A DNA stretch of 64,000 nt from Nonomuraea jabiensis (GCF_014204795.1 NZ_JACHMB010000001.1:2976001-3040000), one strand, 5' to 3'. Positions 26,088-33,946 are shown, counted from the stretch's first letter. Numbers and translations are program-made. Notes: generated from the sequence alone by a model not told the origin.

Positions 26088-26633
26088 GTGCTCCGAATAG
26101 CAAAGGCAGTACTCGCGAGATTGCCGGCACCGCTGCACGCGCTTGCGCTGAAGCACCATGAGCTGCTGAAGTTCGCGGTGGTGGGTGGCACCACGTTCTT
26201 AGTGGACAACGCGGTGTTCTACGGGCTGAAGCTGACCGTTCTGGAACCGAAGCCGGTGACCGCGAAGATCATCGCGGTGCTCGTCGCGACGATCGTGTCC
26301 TACGTGTTGAACCGCGAATGGTCGTTCCGGACCAGGGGCGGCCGCGAGCGCCGTCACGAGGCGGCGCTGTTCTTCCTGGTCAGTGGCGTCGGTCTGGTGC
26401 TCAGCTCCGCGCCGCTGTGGATCTCCCGGTACGGGTTCCACCTGGAGACCCCGGACGTGAGCCTGGTGACCCAGGAGATCGCCGACTTCGTGAGCGCCCA
26501 GGTCATCGGCACGCTGATCGCCATGGTCTTCCGCTTCTGGGCGCTCCGGAAGTGGGTCTTCCCCGACGAGAAGGAACAGTCCGGCAGCGTGCGGCTGGCT
26601 CCCGCTCCGGATTCCACGGACGAGGCGGCCTGA
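26088..26633 (+). CDS. GtrA-family membrane protein
   Basis: Membrane protein of 181 residues from GTG 26088, with four hydrophobic helices. GtrA signatures: KFAVVGGTTFLVDNAVFYGL in TM1, YVLNREWSFR after TM2 and FRFWALRKWVF at the end. GtrA proteins are thought to flip or present polyprenyl-linked sugars for cell-envelope glycosylation. ATCGAG precedes the start. It ends 20 bp before the dnaB-tail remnant that reads from the opposite strand. Confidence 0.88.
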   Translation: MLRIAKAVLARLPAPLHALALKHHELLKFAVVGGTTFLVDNAVFYGLKLTVLEPKPVTAKIIAVLVATIVSYVLNREWSFRTRGGRERRHEAALFFLVSGVGLVLSSAPLWISRYGFHLETPDVSLVTQEIADFVSAQVIGTLIAMVFRFWALRKWVFPDEKEQSGSVRLAPAPDSTDEAA

Positions 26634-26653
26634 TCCCGTACACAACAGATGAG

Positions 26654-26731
26654 TCAGTGCTGCGCCATGTCCACGCACCCGGCAGTAGTGGCCCTGAAAC
26701 GCCACCGTCACCGTGGCTGTGGGACCCGTTA
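26654..26731 (-). pseudogene. dnaB: Displaced, frameshifted 3' end of dnaB
   Basis: On the minus strand this segment reads GPTATVTVAFQGHY, identical to residues 429-442 of the intact DnaB encoded 1 kb away, then drifts out of frame; allowing one extra base it continues as VDMAQH and a stop (TGA 26656-26654). A second extra base lies near the AAC GGG position. The codons are G+C-rich like normal host genes. This appears to be the original 3' end of dnaB, separated from the gene by the endonuclease insertion. Weak similarity continues into the last codons of the endonuclease (to about 26760). Confidence 0.85.
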
Positions 26732-27658
26732 CAGTACGGCGACAGGCCACGATCGGCGGGGATGCGATGTCCCCTTGGCCAGGATGCGACGGGCGACGTC
26801 TGCTTTGCGATCCAGCACGGTTGGGGCATCGTTGTACAACAGATGGATGATCTTCTTGGCGGGCTTGCCAGTCGTTCCGATGATATGGATGCTCTTGTGC
26901 GAGCGCACCGTGAGACCCGTCATGCCCTGAGACGCAAGGAACTCGTTGAAAGCCTCCAACAGCTGACGCTTTCCTACCAGTCTCACTTGCGCTTTCCCGC
27001 CATACTCACCCAATGAGCCGTCTCCATCCAGGACGCCACGCCAAAAATGGCGTGACTTGGCAAGCGTACGATCTATGGAGCCGCTGTAACGACCAAGAGC
27101 GAGGAGTCTATCTGCCAGCCTTTCGGATCGCACTGAGAAGATGCATGCACGATTGGAAGATATGTCCGAAATTGCGTGAGTCGAGCCGAGAAAATCCCGC
27201 AATTTAACAAGATGTTCTCGGTCTCGCTTCGACAGAGCTACGCCAATTTGGGGCTTCAAACCCTCCCGAAAATGTACAGTCCCGTCCGCGAACAAGAACC
27301 CTATCCAATACGCGGCATCTGCCGTAAGATCATCGAATGCGCCCTCTCGAAGAGAGTGCTTGCCACGTATCGCGACTCCACGTCTCCGGAGAACACCCAG
27401 GATGGCCATATCCGAGACCTTGAAGGCGGCTGCGATCCGTGGAGAGCTCTCACCCGCAATATAGCGTTCGACAGCCGCCGCTTTCTGCTCTGAGGTCAGC
27501 TTCGCGTTGACGCGTACTGCGATGCCACGTCGGCGAAGGATACCTACGACGGCCTGACGAGTCACCCCCAACGACGTCGCGATTCTCGAGGCGCTTTCTC
27601 CCGACGTATAACGCCGAACAACATCCGCCTTCTCCGACTCGGCTAGCTTTCCTCCCAT
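26729..27658 (-). CDS. Free-standing LAGLIDADG homing endonuclease with two N-terminal HTH domains
   Basis: Protein of 309 residues. Residues 5-49 and 54-98 are two copies of a resolvase-type helix-turn-helix unit, each ending in LRRRGIAVR or LRRRGVAIR. Two LAGLIDADG helices follow: YWIGFLFADG (117-126, catalytic Asp125) and FWRGVLDGDG (205-214, catalytic Asp211 or Asp213), plus the C-terminal LLYNDAPTVLDRK pattern of this family. A monomeric, two-motif enzyme cutting a long asymmetric site is expected. G+C is visibly lower than in neighbours. It begins 15 bp after the dnaB stop without a clear ribosome-binding site, suggesting coupled translation. The last nine codons read through decayed dnaB sequence out of frame. 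There are no intein splice-site residues. Confidence 0.9.
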   Translation of the reverse strand: MGGKLAESEKADVVRRYTSGESASRIATSLGVTRQAVVGILRRRGIAVRVNAKLTSEQKAAAVERYIAGESSPRIAAAFKVSDMAILGVLRRRGVAIRGKHSLREGAFDDLTADAAYWIGFLFADGTVHFREGLKPQIGVALSKRDREHLVKLRDFLGSTHAISDISSNRACIFSVRSERLADRLLALGRYSGSIDRTLAKSRHFWRGVLDGDGSLGEYGGKAQVRLVGKRQLLEAFNEFLASQGMTGLTVRSHKSIHIIGTTGKPAKKIIHLLYNDAPTVLDRKADVARRILAKGTSHPRRSWPVAVL

Positions 27659-27673
27659 AGACTTCGAATAATA

Positions 27674-29029
27674 CTAGTGGGCAGCCATGTCAACAAAGCG
27701 TGAATAATGTCCCTGGAAGGCAACAGTGACGGTGGCAGTTGGACCATTTCGATGCTTAGCAACTATAAGGTCCGCCTCACCCGCTCTGGGCGACTCACGC
27801 TCGTAAGCATCCTCACGATGGAGCAAAATGACCATATCCGCATCTTGCTCGATGGATCCGGACTCACGCAGGTCGCTCACCTGGGGGCGCTTGTCCGTGC
27901 GCTGCTCCGGGCCACGGTTGAGCTGGGAGATCGCGATGACCGGCACCTCCAGCTCCTTGGCCAGCAGCTTGATCGCACGGGAGATCTCCGAGACCTCGTT
28001 CTGCCGGCTCTCGGTCTTCTTCGGCGAGCTCATCAGCTGGAGGTAGTCGATGACCACGAACCGCAGGTCGTTACGCTGCTTGAGCCGCCGGCACTTGGCC
28101 CGGATCTCCATCATCGACATGTTGGGCGAGTCGTCGATGAACAGCGGCGCCTCCGCAACCTCGCTCATCCGCCGGGCCAGGCGCGTCCAGTCGTCGTCGC
28201 CCATCATGCCCGAGCGCATGGCGTGGAGGGCGACCCTGGCCTCGGCGGACAGCAGACGCATGGTGATCTCGTTGCGCGACATCTCCAGCGAGAAGATGAC
28301 CGTGGTCATCCCATGCTTGATAGCCGCAGAACGGGCGAAATCCAGACCTAGTGTGCTTTTTCCGATGGCGGGCCGGGCGGCCACGACGATCATCTGGCCC
28401 GGGTGGAGGCCGTTGGTGAGCTGGTCGAGGTCCTGGAAGCCGGTCGGCACGCCGACCATCTGGCCGCCCCGGCTGCCGATGGCCTCCAGCTCGTCGAGGG
28501 CGCCGGGCATGATGTCGGCCAGGGGCGCGTAGTCCTCCGAGGTGCGGCGCTCGGTGACCTTGTAGATCTCCGCCTGGGCGCGGTCGACGAGGTCGTCGAC
28601 CTCTTCGTTCTGCCCGCCGTAGCCGAAGGAGACGATGCGGGTGCCGGCCTCGATGAGGCGGCGGAGGATGGCCTGCTCTCTGACGATCTTGGCGTAGTAG
28701 CCGGCGTTGGCCGCGGTGGGGACGACGGCCGTGAGGGTGTGGAGGTAGGCGGCCCCGCCCACCCTGGCCATCTCGCCGCGCTTCTGCAGCTCGTCGAAGA
28801 CGGTGACCGCGTCGGCGGGCTCGCCCCTTCCGTAGAGGTCGGTGATGACGTCGTAGACCATCTGGTGGGCGGGCCGGTAGAAGTCGTCGGACCGCAGGAT
28901 CTCGACGACGTCGGCGATGGCGTCCTTGGACAGCAGCATGCCGCCCAGGACGGACTGCTCCGCCTCGATGTTGTGCGGGGGGGTGCGCTCGAAACCAGGG
29001 CCAGCGCCCGTCTCGTCGTCAATGCTCAC
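27674..29029 (-). CDS. dnaB: Replicative DNA helicase DnaB with recoded 3' end
   Basis: Hexameric replicative helicase of 451 residues from GTG 29029 (GAGGGGG site upstream). DnaB_N domain about 18-120; RecA-like domain with P-loop ARPAIGKST (Lys224), Walker B VVIDYLQLMS and motif H4 SDLRESGSIEQDAD. The protein is complete and has no intein. Codons from Ser392 to the stop are A/T-ending (for example CTT ATA GTT GCT AAG CAT CGA AAT), unlike the preceding gene body; a shorter atypical patch covers the P-loop (about 28297-28363). A homing endonuclease gene and a second, broken dnaB tail follow. The upstream region carries DnaA boxes. Confidence 0.96.
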   Translation of the reverse strand: MSIDDETGAGPGFERTPPHNIEAEQSVLGGMLLSKDAIADVVEILRSDDFYRPAHQMVYDVITDLYGRGEPADAVTVFDELQKRGEMARVGGAAYLHTLTAVVPTAANAGYYAKIVREQAILRRLIEAGTRIVSFGYGGQNEEVDDLVDRAQAEIYKVTERRTSEDYAPLADIMPGALDELEAIGSRGGQMVGVPTGFQDLDQLTNGLHPGQMIVVAARPAIGKSTLGLDFARSAAIKHGMTTVIFSLEMSRNEITMRLLSAEARVALHAMRSGMMGDDDWTRLARRMSEVAEAPLFIDDSPNMSMMEIRAKCRRLKQRNDLRFVVIDYLQLMSSPKKTESRQNEVSEISRAIKLLAKELEVPVIAISQLNRGPEQRTDKRPQVSDLRESGSIEQDADMVILLHREDAYERESPRAGEADLIVAKHRNGPTATVTVAFQGHYSRFVDMAAH

Positions 29030-29127
29030 CGCGCCCCCTCGAACACTTGCAGGCGGTCGCACCACCCCCACTTGTAGCCGACCGGTCTGACAGTTTCTCG
29101 GAGTCGCGAGCCGACGGCAACGTGACC

Positions 29128-29267
29128 TGTGGACAACCCTGTGGTCAAGCTGTGCACTACCGTGCCCAGGGTGTGAAAGGCCTGTGGACTCCGCTGTGGA
29201 TAACTCTCTCGGATATCCACCTCTGGGCCGCTGACCTGGGCGAACGATATCCACCGGCTGTGGAGAA
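29128..29267. promoter_or_regulatory. Cluster of DnaA boxes upstream of dnaB
   Basis: In the 282-bp spacer between dnaB and the divergent MATE gene, nine-base DnaA-box matches occur at 29128 (TGTGGACAA, the preferred actinobacterial form), 29195 (TGTGGATAA, perfect consensus), 29140 (TGTGGTCAA) and 29259 (TGTGGAGAA), with two ATATCCACC half-matches at 29213 and 29247. Spacing is 12-55 bp. The cluster could let DnaA regulate dnaB, or act as a DnaA-titration site. Confidence 0.65.
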
Positions 29268-29311
29268 AAGAAAGTTTCGCCGACACGCCGTGTAATGGTC
29301 ATAATGGACAA

Positions 29312-30613
29312 ATGCTCATTACCCCCAAGGATCGGGAGATACTCCGGCTGGCCGTGCCGGCGTTCGGCGCGCTGGTGGCCGAGCCGCTCTTCCTCCTCGC
29401 CGACTACGCCATCGTGGGGCACGGGCTGGGCACCACGGCGGTGGGGGCGCTGGGCGTGGCGGGCACGGTCCTCGCGACCCTGGTGAACCTGTGCGTCTTC
29501 CTCGCGTACGGCACCACGGCCTCCGTGGCGCGGCAGACGGGCGCCGGGAACCACACGCGGGCCATGCGCAGCGGTGTGGACGGGATCTGGCTGGCCCTGG
29601 GCATCGGCGCGCTCCTGATCGCCGTGTGCTGGCCGCTGGCCCCCGCCATCGTGGAGCTGTTCGGGGCGGCCGAGGGGCAGGGCGCGCAGGCCGTGACGTA
29701 CCTGCGGATCAGCCTGATCGGCGCGCCCGGCATGCTGGTCGTGCTGGCCGGGACGGGGGTGCTGCGCGGCCTGCAGGACACCGTCACGCCGCTGGTGGTC
29801 GCCATCGGCTCGTTCGTGCTGAACGCGGCGCTGAACGCCTGGTTCGTGCTGGGGCTGGGGTGGGGCATCGCCGGGTCGGCCTGGGGCACGGTGATCGCGC
29901 AGACGCTGGGCGCGGCCGTCTACCTCGCCGTCGTGGCGCGGGGCGCGCGGCGGCTGGGGACGCCGCTCACGCCGGGCCTGGCGGGGGTCAAGGAGGCGGG
30001 CACGGCCGGGTTCGCGCTGCTCGTCCGTACCCTCTGCCTGCGGGTGGTGCTGCTCGCGGCCACCGTGATCGCCACCAGGATGGGCGAGGCGGAGCTGGCC
30101 GCGTACGCGATCGCCACCCAGGTGTGGACGCTGCTGGCGTTCGCGCTGGACGCCATCGCCATCGCCGGGCAGGCCATCACGGGACGCTCGCTCGGAGCCG
30201 GGGACGTCGCGTCCACCAGGGCCGCGACCCGGCGGATGGTGCAGTGGGGCATCTGGTCGGGCGTGCTGCTCGGCCTGCTGGTCGTGGCCGCCAGGCCGCT
30301 GCTGCCCGGGCTGTTCGACACGGACCCGCAGGTCACCGACCTGCTGCTGGCGCTGATGTGGCCGGTGGCGGCTTTCCAGCCGGTGTGCGGGGTGGTATTC
30401 GTGCTGGACGGCGTGCTGATCGGCGCGGGCGACCAGCGCTACCTGGCGTGGGCGGGGGTGTGGACGACCCTGGCGTACCTCCCCGCCGCCCTCCTCGCCT
30501 CCGGCTTCGGGGTCGTGGCGCTGTGGTGCGCGCTCGGGGTGTGGATGCTCGCCCGTCTGGTCAGCCTCGTACGCCGCGCCGCCGGCACCGCCTGGCTGGT
30601 GACCGGGGCGTAG
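29312..30613 (+). CDS. MATE family efflux transporter (DinF-like)
   Basis: Membrane antiporter of 433 residues with 12 hydrophobic segments in two homologous halves: RLAVPAFGALVAEPLFLLAD at the start and the duplicated pattern from about residue 220. LADYAIVGHGLGTTAVGALGVAG is the DinF-type start. MATE proteins export cationic drugs and toxic metabolites with Na+ or H+. The gene starts 282 bp from dnaB in divergent orientation, so the DnaA-box cluster lies in its upstream region too. A MATE/DinF gene here is common in related actinobacteria. Confidence 0.92.
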   Translation: MLITPKDREILRLAVPAFGALVAEPLFLLADYAIVGHGLGTTAVGALGVAGTVLATLVNLCVFLAYGTTASVARQTGAGNHTRAMRSGVDGIWLALGIGALLIAVCWPLAPAIVELFGAAEGQGAQAVTYLRISLIGAPGMLVVLAGTGVLRGLQDTVTPLVVAIGSFVLNAALNAWFVLGLGWGIAGSAWGTVIAQTLGAAVYLAVVARGARRLGTPLTPGLAGVKEAGTAGFALLVRTLCLRVVLLAATVIATRMGEAELAAYAIATQVWTLLAFALDAIAIAGQAITGRSLGAGDVASTRAATRRMVQWGIWSGVLLGLLVVAARPLLPGLFDTDPQVTDLLLALMWPVAAFQPVCGVVFVLDGVLIGAGDQRYLAWAGVWTTLAYLPAALLASGFGVVALWCALGVWMLARLVSLVRRAAGTAWLVTGA

Positions 30614-30738
30614 GCGCTCTCACTTTGGGCGCAGACCCCGCTACATGCGGTGATCTGCGGAAACACTGTGACCGTCCTGTGCTTGCCGTTGTCCGAGTGG
30701 TGAGACATTGTGGGCGCGTTCCCTGAGCGGGGTGTTGC

Positions 30739-32211
30739 GTGTCCACGATTCTGCGGCGGCTGCCGCCCTCCGAGGCGACCGGGTTGCGCACGGGCGCCCG
30801 CCACAGCCTGGCCGAGCTCTACCGCCCGGCCGACCTGGTGGTGCTCGGACTCGGTGTGATCATCGGCGCCGGCATCTTCTCCATCGCCGGGCAGCAGGCG
30901 GCCACCACGGCGGGCCCCGGCGTCATCCTGTCCTTCATGATCGCGGGCATCGCCTGCCTGCTCGCCTGCCTGTGCTATGCCGAGCTGTCGTCCACGATGC
31001 CGACCTCGGGCAGCGCCTACACCTTCACGTACGTCATCTTCGGCGAGGTCTGGGCGTGGATCATCGGCTGGGCGCTGATCCTGGAGCTGCAGTTCGCCGC
31101 CGCCGTCGTGGCCAGGGCGTGGGCCGCGATCACGGTCGGGGCGATCTCCAACTTCGGGGTACGCGTGCCGCACCAGGAGCTCGTCGGCGACGTGCTCGTG
31201 TTCGTGATCCTGGTGCTGCTCACCGGCGTGGTGGCGCTCAGCGCGCGGATCGGGCTGCGGGCCCTGTGGATCATGGTGGCGGCCAAGCTGCTGGCCATCG
31301 GGGCGGTCATCGTCGTCGGCCTGCCCCACATCGACGTGCGGAACTTCGGCGAGTTCCACGTGCCGTCCAAGATCCTGCCGAGGCCGCCCACGAGCGTGCT
31401 GGAGATCCTGTTCGGCCAGAGCCACGCGTTCGGCTGGTTCGGGATCTTCGCGGCGGCCTCGGCGATCGCGTTCGCGTACATCGGGTTCGACATCGTGGCC
31501 ACCTCCGCCGAGGAGACCGTGAACGCGCCCGCCGCCGTGCCCAAGGGCATGATCCGCAGCCTGATCATCGCCACCGTCCTCTACCTCGCGGTGGCCCTGG
31601 TCATGGTGGGCATGGTCCCGTACACGAAGATCTCCGAGGACGCGCCGCTGACCGGGGCGTTCCGGGCGGTCGGCGTGGACTGGATGGTGCACGTCATCGA
31701 CGTGGGCGCGGTGCTCGGCCTGACGACGGTGATCCTGGTGCTGATCGTGGGGCAGACGCGGGTGCTGTTCTCGATGGCCCGCGACGGGCTGATCCCGCGG
31801 GGCCTGGCCGCGGTCAGCCGGAAATATCACACTCCGACCCGGGTGACGCTGGTGATCGGGTTCGTGGCGATCGTGCTGGCCGAATTCGTGCCGGTGCTCA
31901 CGATGCAGGAGCTCGTGGTGATCGGGACGCTGTTCGCGTTCGCGTTCGTGGCGGCCGGGGTGATCGTGATGCGGCGGCGCATGCCGTACCTGGAGCGGGG
32001 GTTCAGGGTGCCGCTCTCGCCGGTGCTGCCCGGGCTGTCGCTGGTGGTCACCGTCTGGCTGATGGTGAACCTGCAGCTGCTCACCTGGGCGTGGTTCGCC
32101 CTGTGGATGGCCTTCGGCCTGCTGGTCTACCTCGTGTACGGCCGCCGCCACAGCCTGCTGGCCCGCCCGCGCATCCCGATCGAGCCGGCACGCGGCCGCC
32201 ACCGCCGCTAG
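30739..32211 (+). CDS. APC superfamily amino-acid permease
   Basis: Transporter of 490 residues from GTG 30739 with about 12 TM helices. TM1 has the substrate-binding turn GVIIGAGIFSIAG; TM3-loop and TM6 (IAFAYIGFDIVATSAEET) follow the cationic amino-acid transporter (CAT/YfnA) pattern. The C-terminus is basic and cytosolic. Likely uptake of amino acids. It converges on an amino-acid ABC operon, which may point to shared nitrogen or amino-acid metabolism. A duplication of its own 3' end follows the stop. Confidence 0.92.
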   Translation: MSTILRRLPPSEATGLRTGARHSLAELYRPADLVVLGLGVIIGAGIFSIAGQQAATTAGPGVILSFMIAGIACLLACLCYAELSSTMPTSGSAYTFTYVIFGEVWAWIIGWALILELQFAAAVVARAWAAITVGAISNFGVRVPHQELVGDVLVFVILVLLTGVVALSARIGLRALWIMVAAKLLAIGAVIVVGLPHIDVRNFGEFHVPSKILPRPPTSVLEILFGQSHAFGWFGIFAAASAIAFAYIGFDIVATSAEETVNAPAAVPKGMIRSLIIATVLYLAVALVMVGMVPYTKISEDAPLTGAFRAVGVDWMVHVIDVGAVLGLTTVILVLIVGQTRVLFSMARDGLIPRGLAAVSRKYHTPTRVTLVIGFVAIVLAEFVPVLTMQELVVIGTLFAFAFVAAGVIVMRRRMPYLERGFRVPLSPVLPGLSLVVTVWLMVNLQLLTWAWFALWMAFGLLVYLVYGRRHSLLARPRIPIEPARGRHRR

Positions 32212-32309
32212 AACCACCCCACACCCAACTGCTGCCCCCCGCCACCGCTAGAACCGGCCCCGCACCCGACCAAGCCGGTACGCGGCCCCCGCCACCGCCG
32301 CTAGAGTCG
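32182..32309. repeat. Duplicated C-rich tail of the permease gene
   Basis: The last bases of the permease gene (agccggcacgcggcc, then gccaccgccgctaga) recur at about 32272-32306 with small changes, and a partial copy lies at about 32236. The stop codon and reading frame are in the first copy; the others fill the spacer between the convergent genes. Confidence 0.6.
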
Positions 32310-33044
32310 GCCCGACTTCAGGACGCTGCGGAGGAACTCCCTGGTGCGGGGGTTCTCCGGCTCGGTGAAGATCTGCTCGGCGGGGCCCTTCTCCAGGAGC
32401 ACGCCGCCGTCGAGGAAGCACACCGTGTCCGAAATATCGCGACAAAAGCCCATCTCGTGAGTCGTCAGGATCATCGTCATGCCCGACTCCTTGAGCTCCT
32501 TGATGACCCCCAGCACCTCCAGCACCAGCTCGGGGTCGAGCGCCGAGGTCACCTCGTCCAGCAGCATCAGCCTGGGCTGCGTGGCCAGCGCCCTGATGAT
32601 GGCCACCCGCTGCTGCTGACCGCCCGAGAGCTGGTCGGGGTACGCCCGCGCCTTGTCCGCCAGCCCGAACCTGGCCAGCAGTCCGTGCGCCTGCTCCTCG
32701 GCCTCCCCCTTGGCCACCCTGTGCACCTGGCGCGGCGCGAGCGTGACGTTGTCCAGCACGGTCATGTGCGGGAACAGGTTGAACGCCTGGAACACGATGC
32801 CCAGCCGCTTGCGCACGTCGTCCACGTTCACGCGCGGGTCGGTGATGTCCTCGCCGTCGAGCAGGATGACGCCGTCGTCCACGGTCTCCAGCAGGTTGAC
32901 GCAGCGCAGGAGCGTGGACTTGCCCGAGCCGGAGGCCCCGATGAGGCTCACCACCTCGTGCGGGCGCACCTCGAGGTCGATGCCACGCAGCACGCCGCGG
33001 CCGTGGAAGTTCTTCCAGATCCCGTCAATGGTAAGAAGGCTCAT
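32301..33044 (-). CDS. Polar amino-acid ABC transporter ATPase (GlnQ/HisP type)
   Basis: ATPase of 247 residues: Walker A GASGSGKST, Q-loop FQAFNLFPHMTVLDN (hallmark of polar amino-acid systems), signature LSGGQQQRV, Walker B LMLLDEVTSALD, switch LTTHEMGF. ATG 33044 overlaps the permease stop (ATGA). Third gene of a binding protein-permease-ATPase operon. The stop lies within the duplicated C-rich tail of the converging APC gene. Confidence 0.95.
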   Translation of the reverse strand: MSLLTIDGIWKNFHGRGVLRGIDLEVRPHEVVSLIGASGSGKSTLLRCVNLLETVDDGVILLDGEDITDPRVNVDDVRKRLGIVFQAFNLFPHMTVLDNVTLAPRQVHRVAKGEAEEQAHGLLARFGLADKARAYPDQLSGGQQQRVAIIRALATQPRLMLLDEVTSALDPELVLEVLGVIKELKESGMTMILTTHEMGFCRDISDTVCFLDGGVLLEKGPAEQIFTEPENPRTREFLRSVLKSGRL

Positions 33045-33946
33045 GCGCCACGCCTCCTGTGCGTGCGGGCCGCCAGGTGGTCGGTGAGCCTGGCCATGGG
33101 GATGGTGAGCAGGATGAACAGCAGCGCCGCCGGCAGGTAGGCCGTGTAGTTGAACGTGCTGGCAGCGTGGATCTGCGCCTGCCTGAGTGCCTCCAACGGC
33201 CCGATGGTCGCCACGAGCGCGGTGTCCTTCTGCAGCGAGATGAAGTCGTTCAGCAGCGGCGGCACGACCCTGCGGGTGGCCTGCGGCAGCACCACGAACC
33301 GCATGGTCTTGAAGTGGCCCAGCCCCAGCGAGCGGGCCGCCGCGACCTGGCTCGGGTGGATGGAGTCGATGCCCGAACGGAACACCTCGGCCACGTACGC
33401 GCCGTACGAGAGCGTCAGCGCGAGGATGCCCAGCGTCACCAGGTCGGTCGGAATGCCCTGCAGCCGGAGCGCGGGCAGCCCGAACCCGGTCAGGTAGATC
33501 ACCAGGAGCGTCGGTACGCCGCGGAAGACGTCGGTGTAGAGCGTGGCCAGCGCCCGGATCGGGAAGAACGCGGGCTTCCTGATCCCCCTGGCCAGCGCCA
33601 CCAGCAGCCCCACGATCAGGATCAGCGGCTCTGCGATCAGGAAGATCTTGATGTTGAGCAGGAAGCCGCTCAGGACGTCGGGCAGTGCCTTGACGAGTTC
33701 GTCGGGGTTGAAGAACTTGTCCTGCACCGTGGGCCAGCCGGGTGAGTTCGTGACGATCGAGACGACCAGCACGATGAAGACGATCGTCGAAACCGTCGCG
33801 ATCGAGGCCGAGCGGCGGGCGTGCGACCGGCGCACCCGCTCCCGCTCGACCTGCCGCTCCGACTTGACCCACTCGCCCACCGCGGCCCCGCCAGGCCCAC
33901 CGGACTCGCCCGCCGTGGTCTTGCTGGGTTCGTCGAACTCGCTCAT
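33041..33946 (-). CDS. Polar amino-acid ABC transporter permease (HisM/GlnP type)
   Basis: Permease of 301 residues from ATG 33946, which overlaps the binding-protein stop. A hydrophilic N-terminal 55 residues precede TM1 (STIVFIVLVVSIV); the membrane domain has five or more TMs and the EAA-loop LGLGHFKTMRFVVLPQATRRVVPP that docks on the ATPase. The 'FRGVPTLLVIYLTGFGLP' stretch is typical of the glutamate/histidine class. Only one permease gene is present, so it presumably acts as a homodimer. Confidence 0.94.
   Translation of the reverse strand: MSEFDEPSKTTAGESGGPGGAAVGEWVKSERQVERERVRRSHARRSASIATVSTIVFIVLVVSIVTNSPGWPTVQDKFFNPDELVKALPDVLSGFLLNIKIFLIAEPLILIVGLLVALARGIRKPAFFPIRALATLYTDVFRGVPTLLVIYLTGFGLPALRLQGIPTDLVTLGILALTLSYGAYVAEVFRSGIDSIHPSQVAAARSLGLGHFKTMRFVVLPQATRRVVPPLLNDFISLQKDTALVATIGPLEALRQAQIHAASTFNYTAYLPAALLFILLTIPMARLTDHLAARTHRRRGA

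Noticed and set aside
27659..27673. A group I or II intron carrying the endonuclease
   Set aside because: Only 15 bp separate dnaB from the endonuclease and the other flank is the dnaB remnant itself, so there is no room for a catalytic RNA.
26729..29029. An intein inside dnaB
   Set aside because: The helicase frame is complete and uninterrupted to its own stop. The endonuclease begins after that stop, and there is no N-terminal Cys/Ser splice block or C-terminal His-Asn.
29030..29311. Chromosomal origin at the DnaA-box cluster
   Set aside because: Only a few boxes in 282 bp, no dnaA/recF/rnpA genes around and no long A+T-rich unwinding stretch. In the Streptomyces order the origin is expected beyond the right edge.
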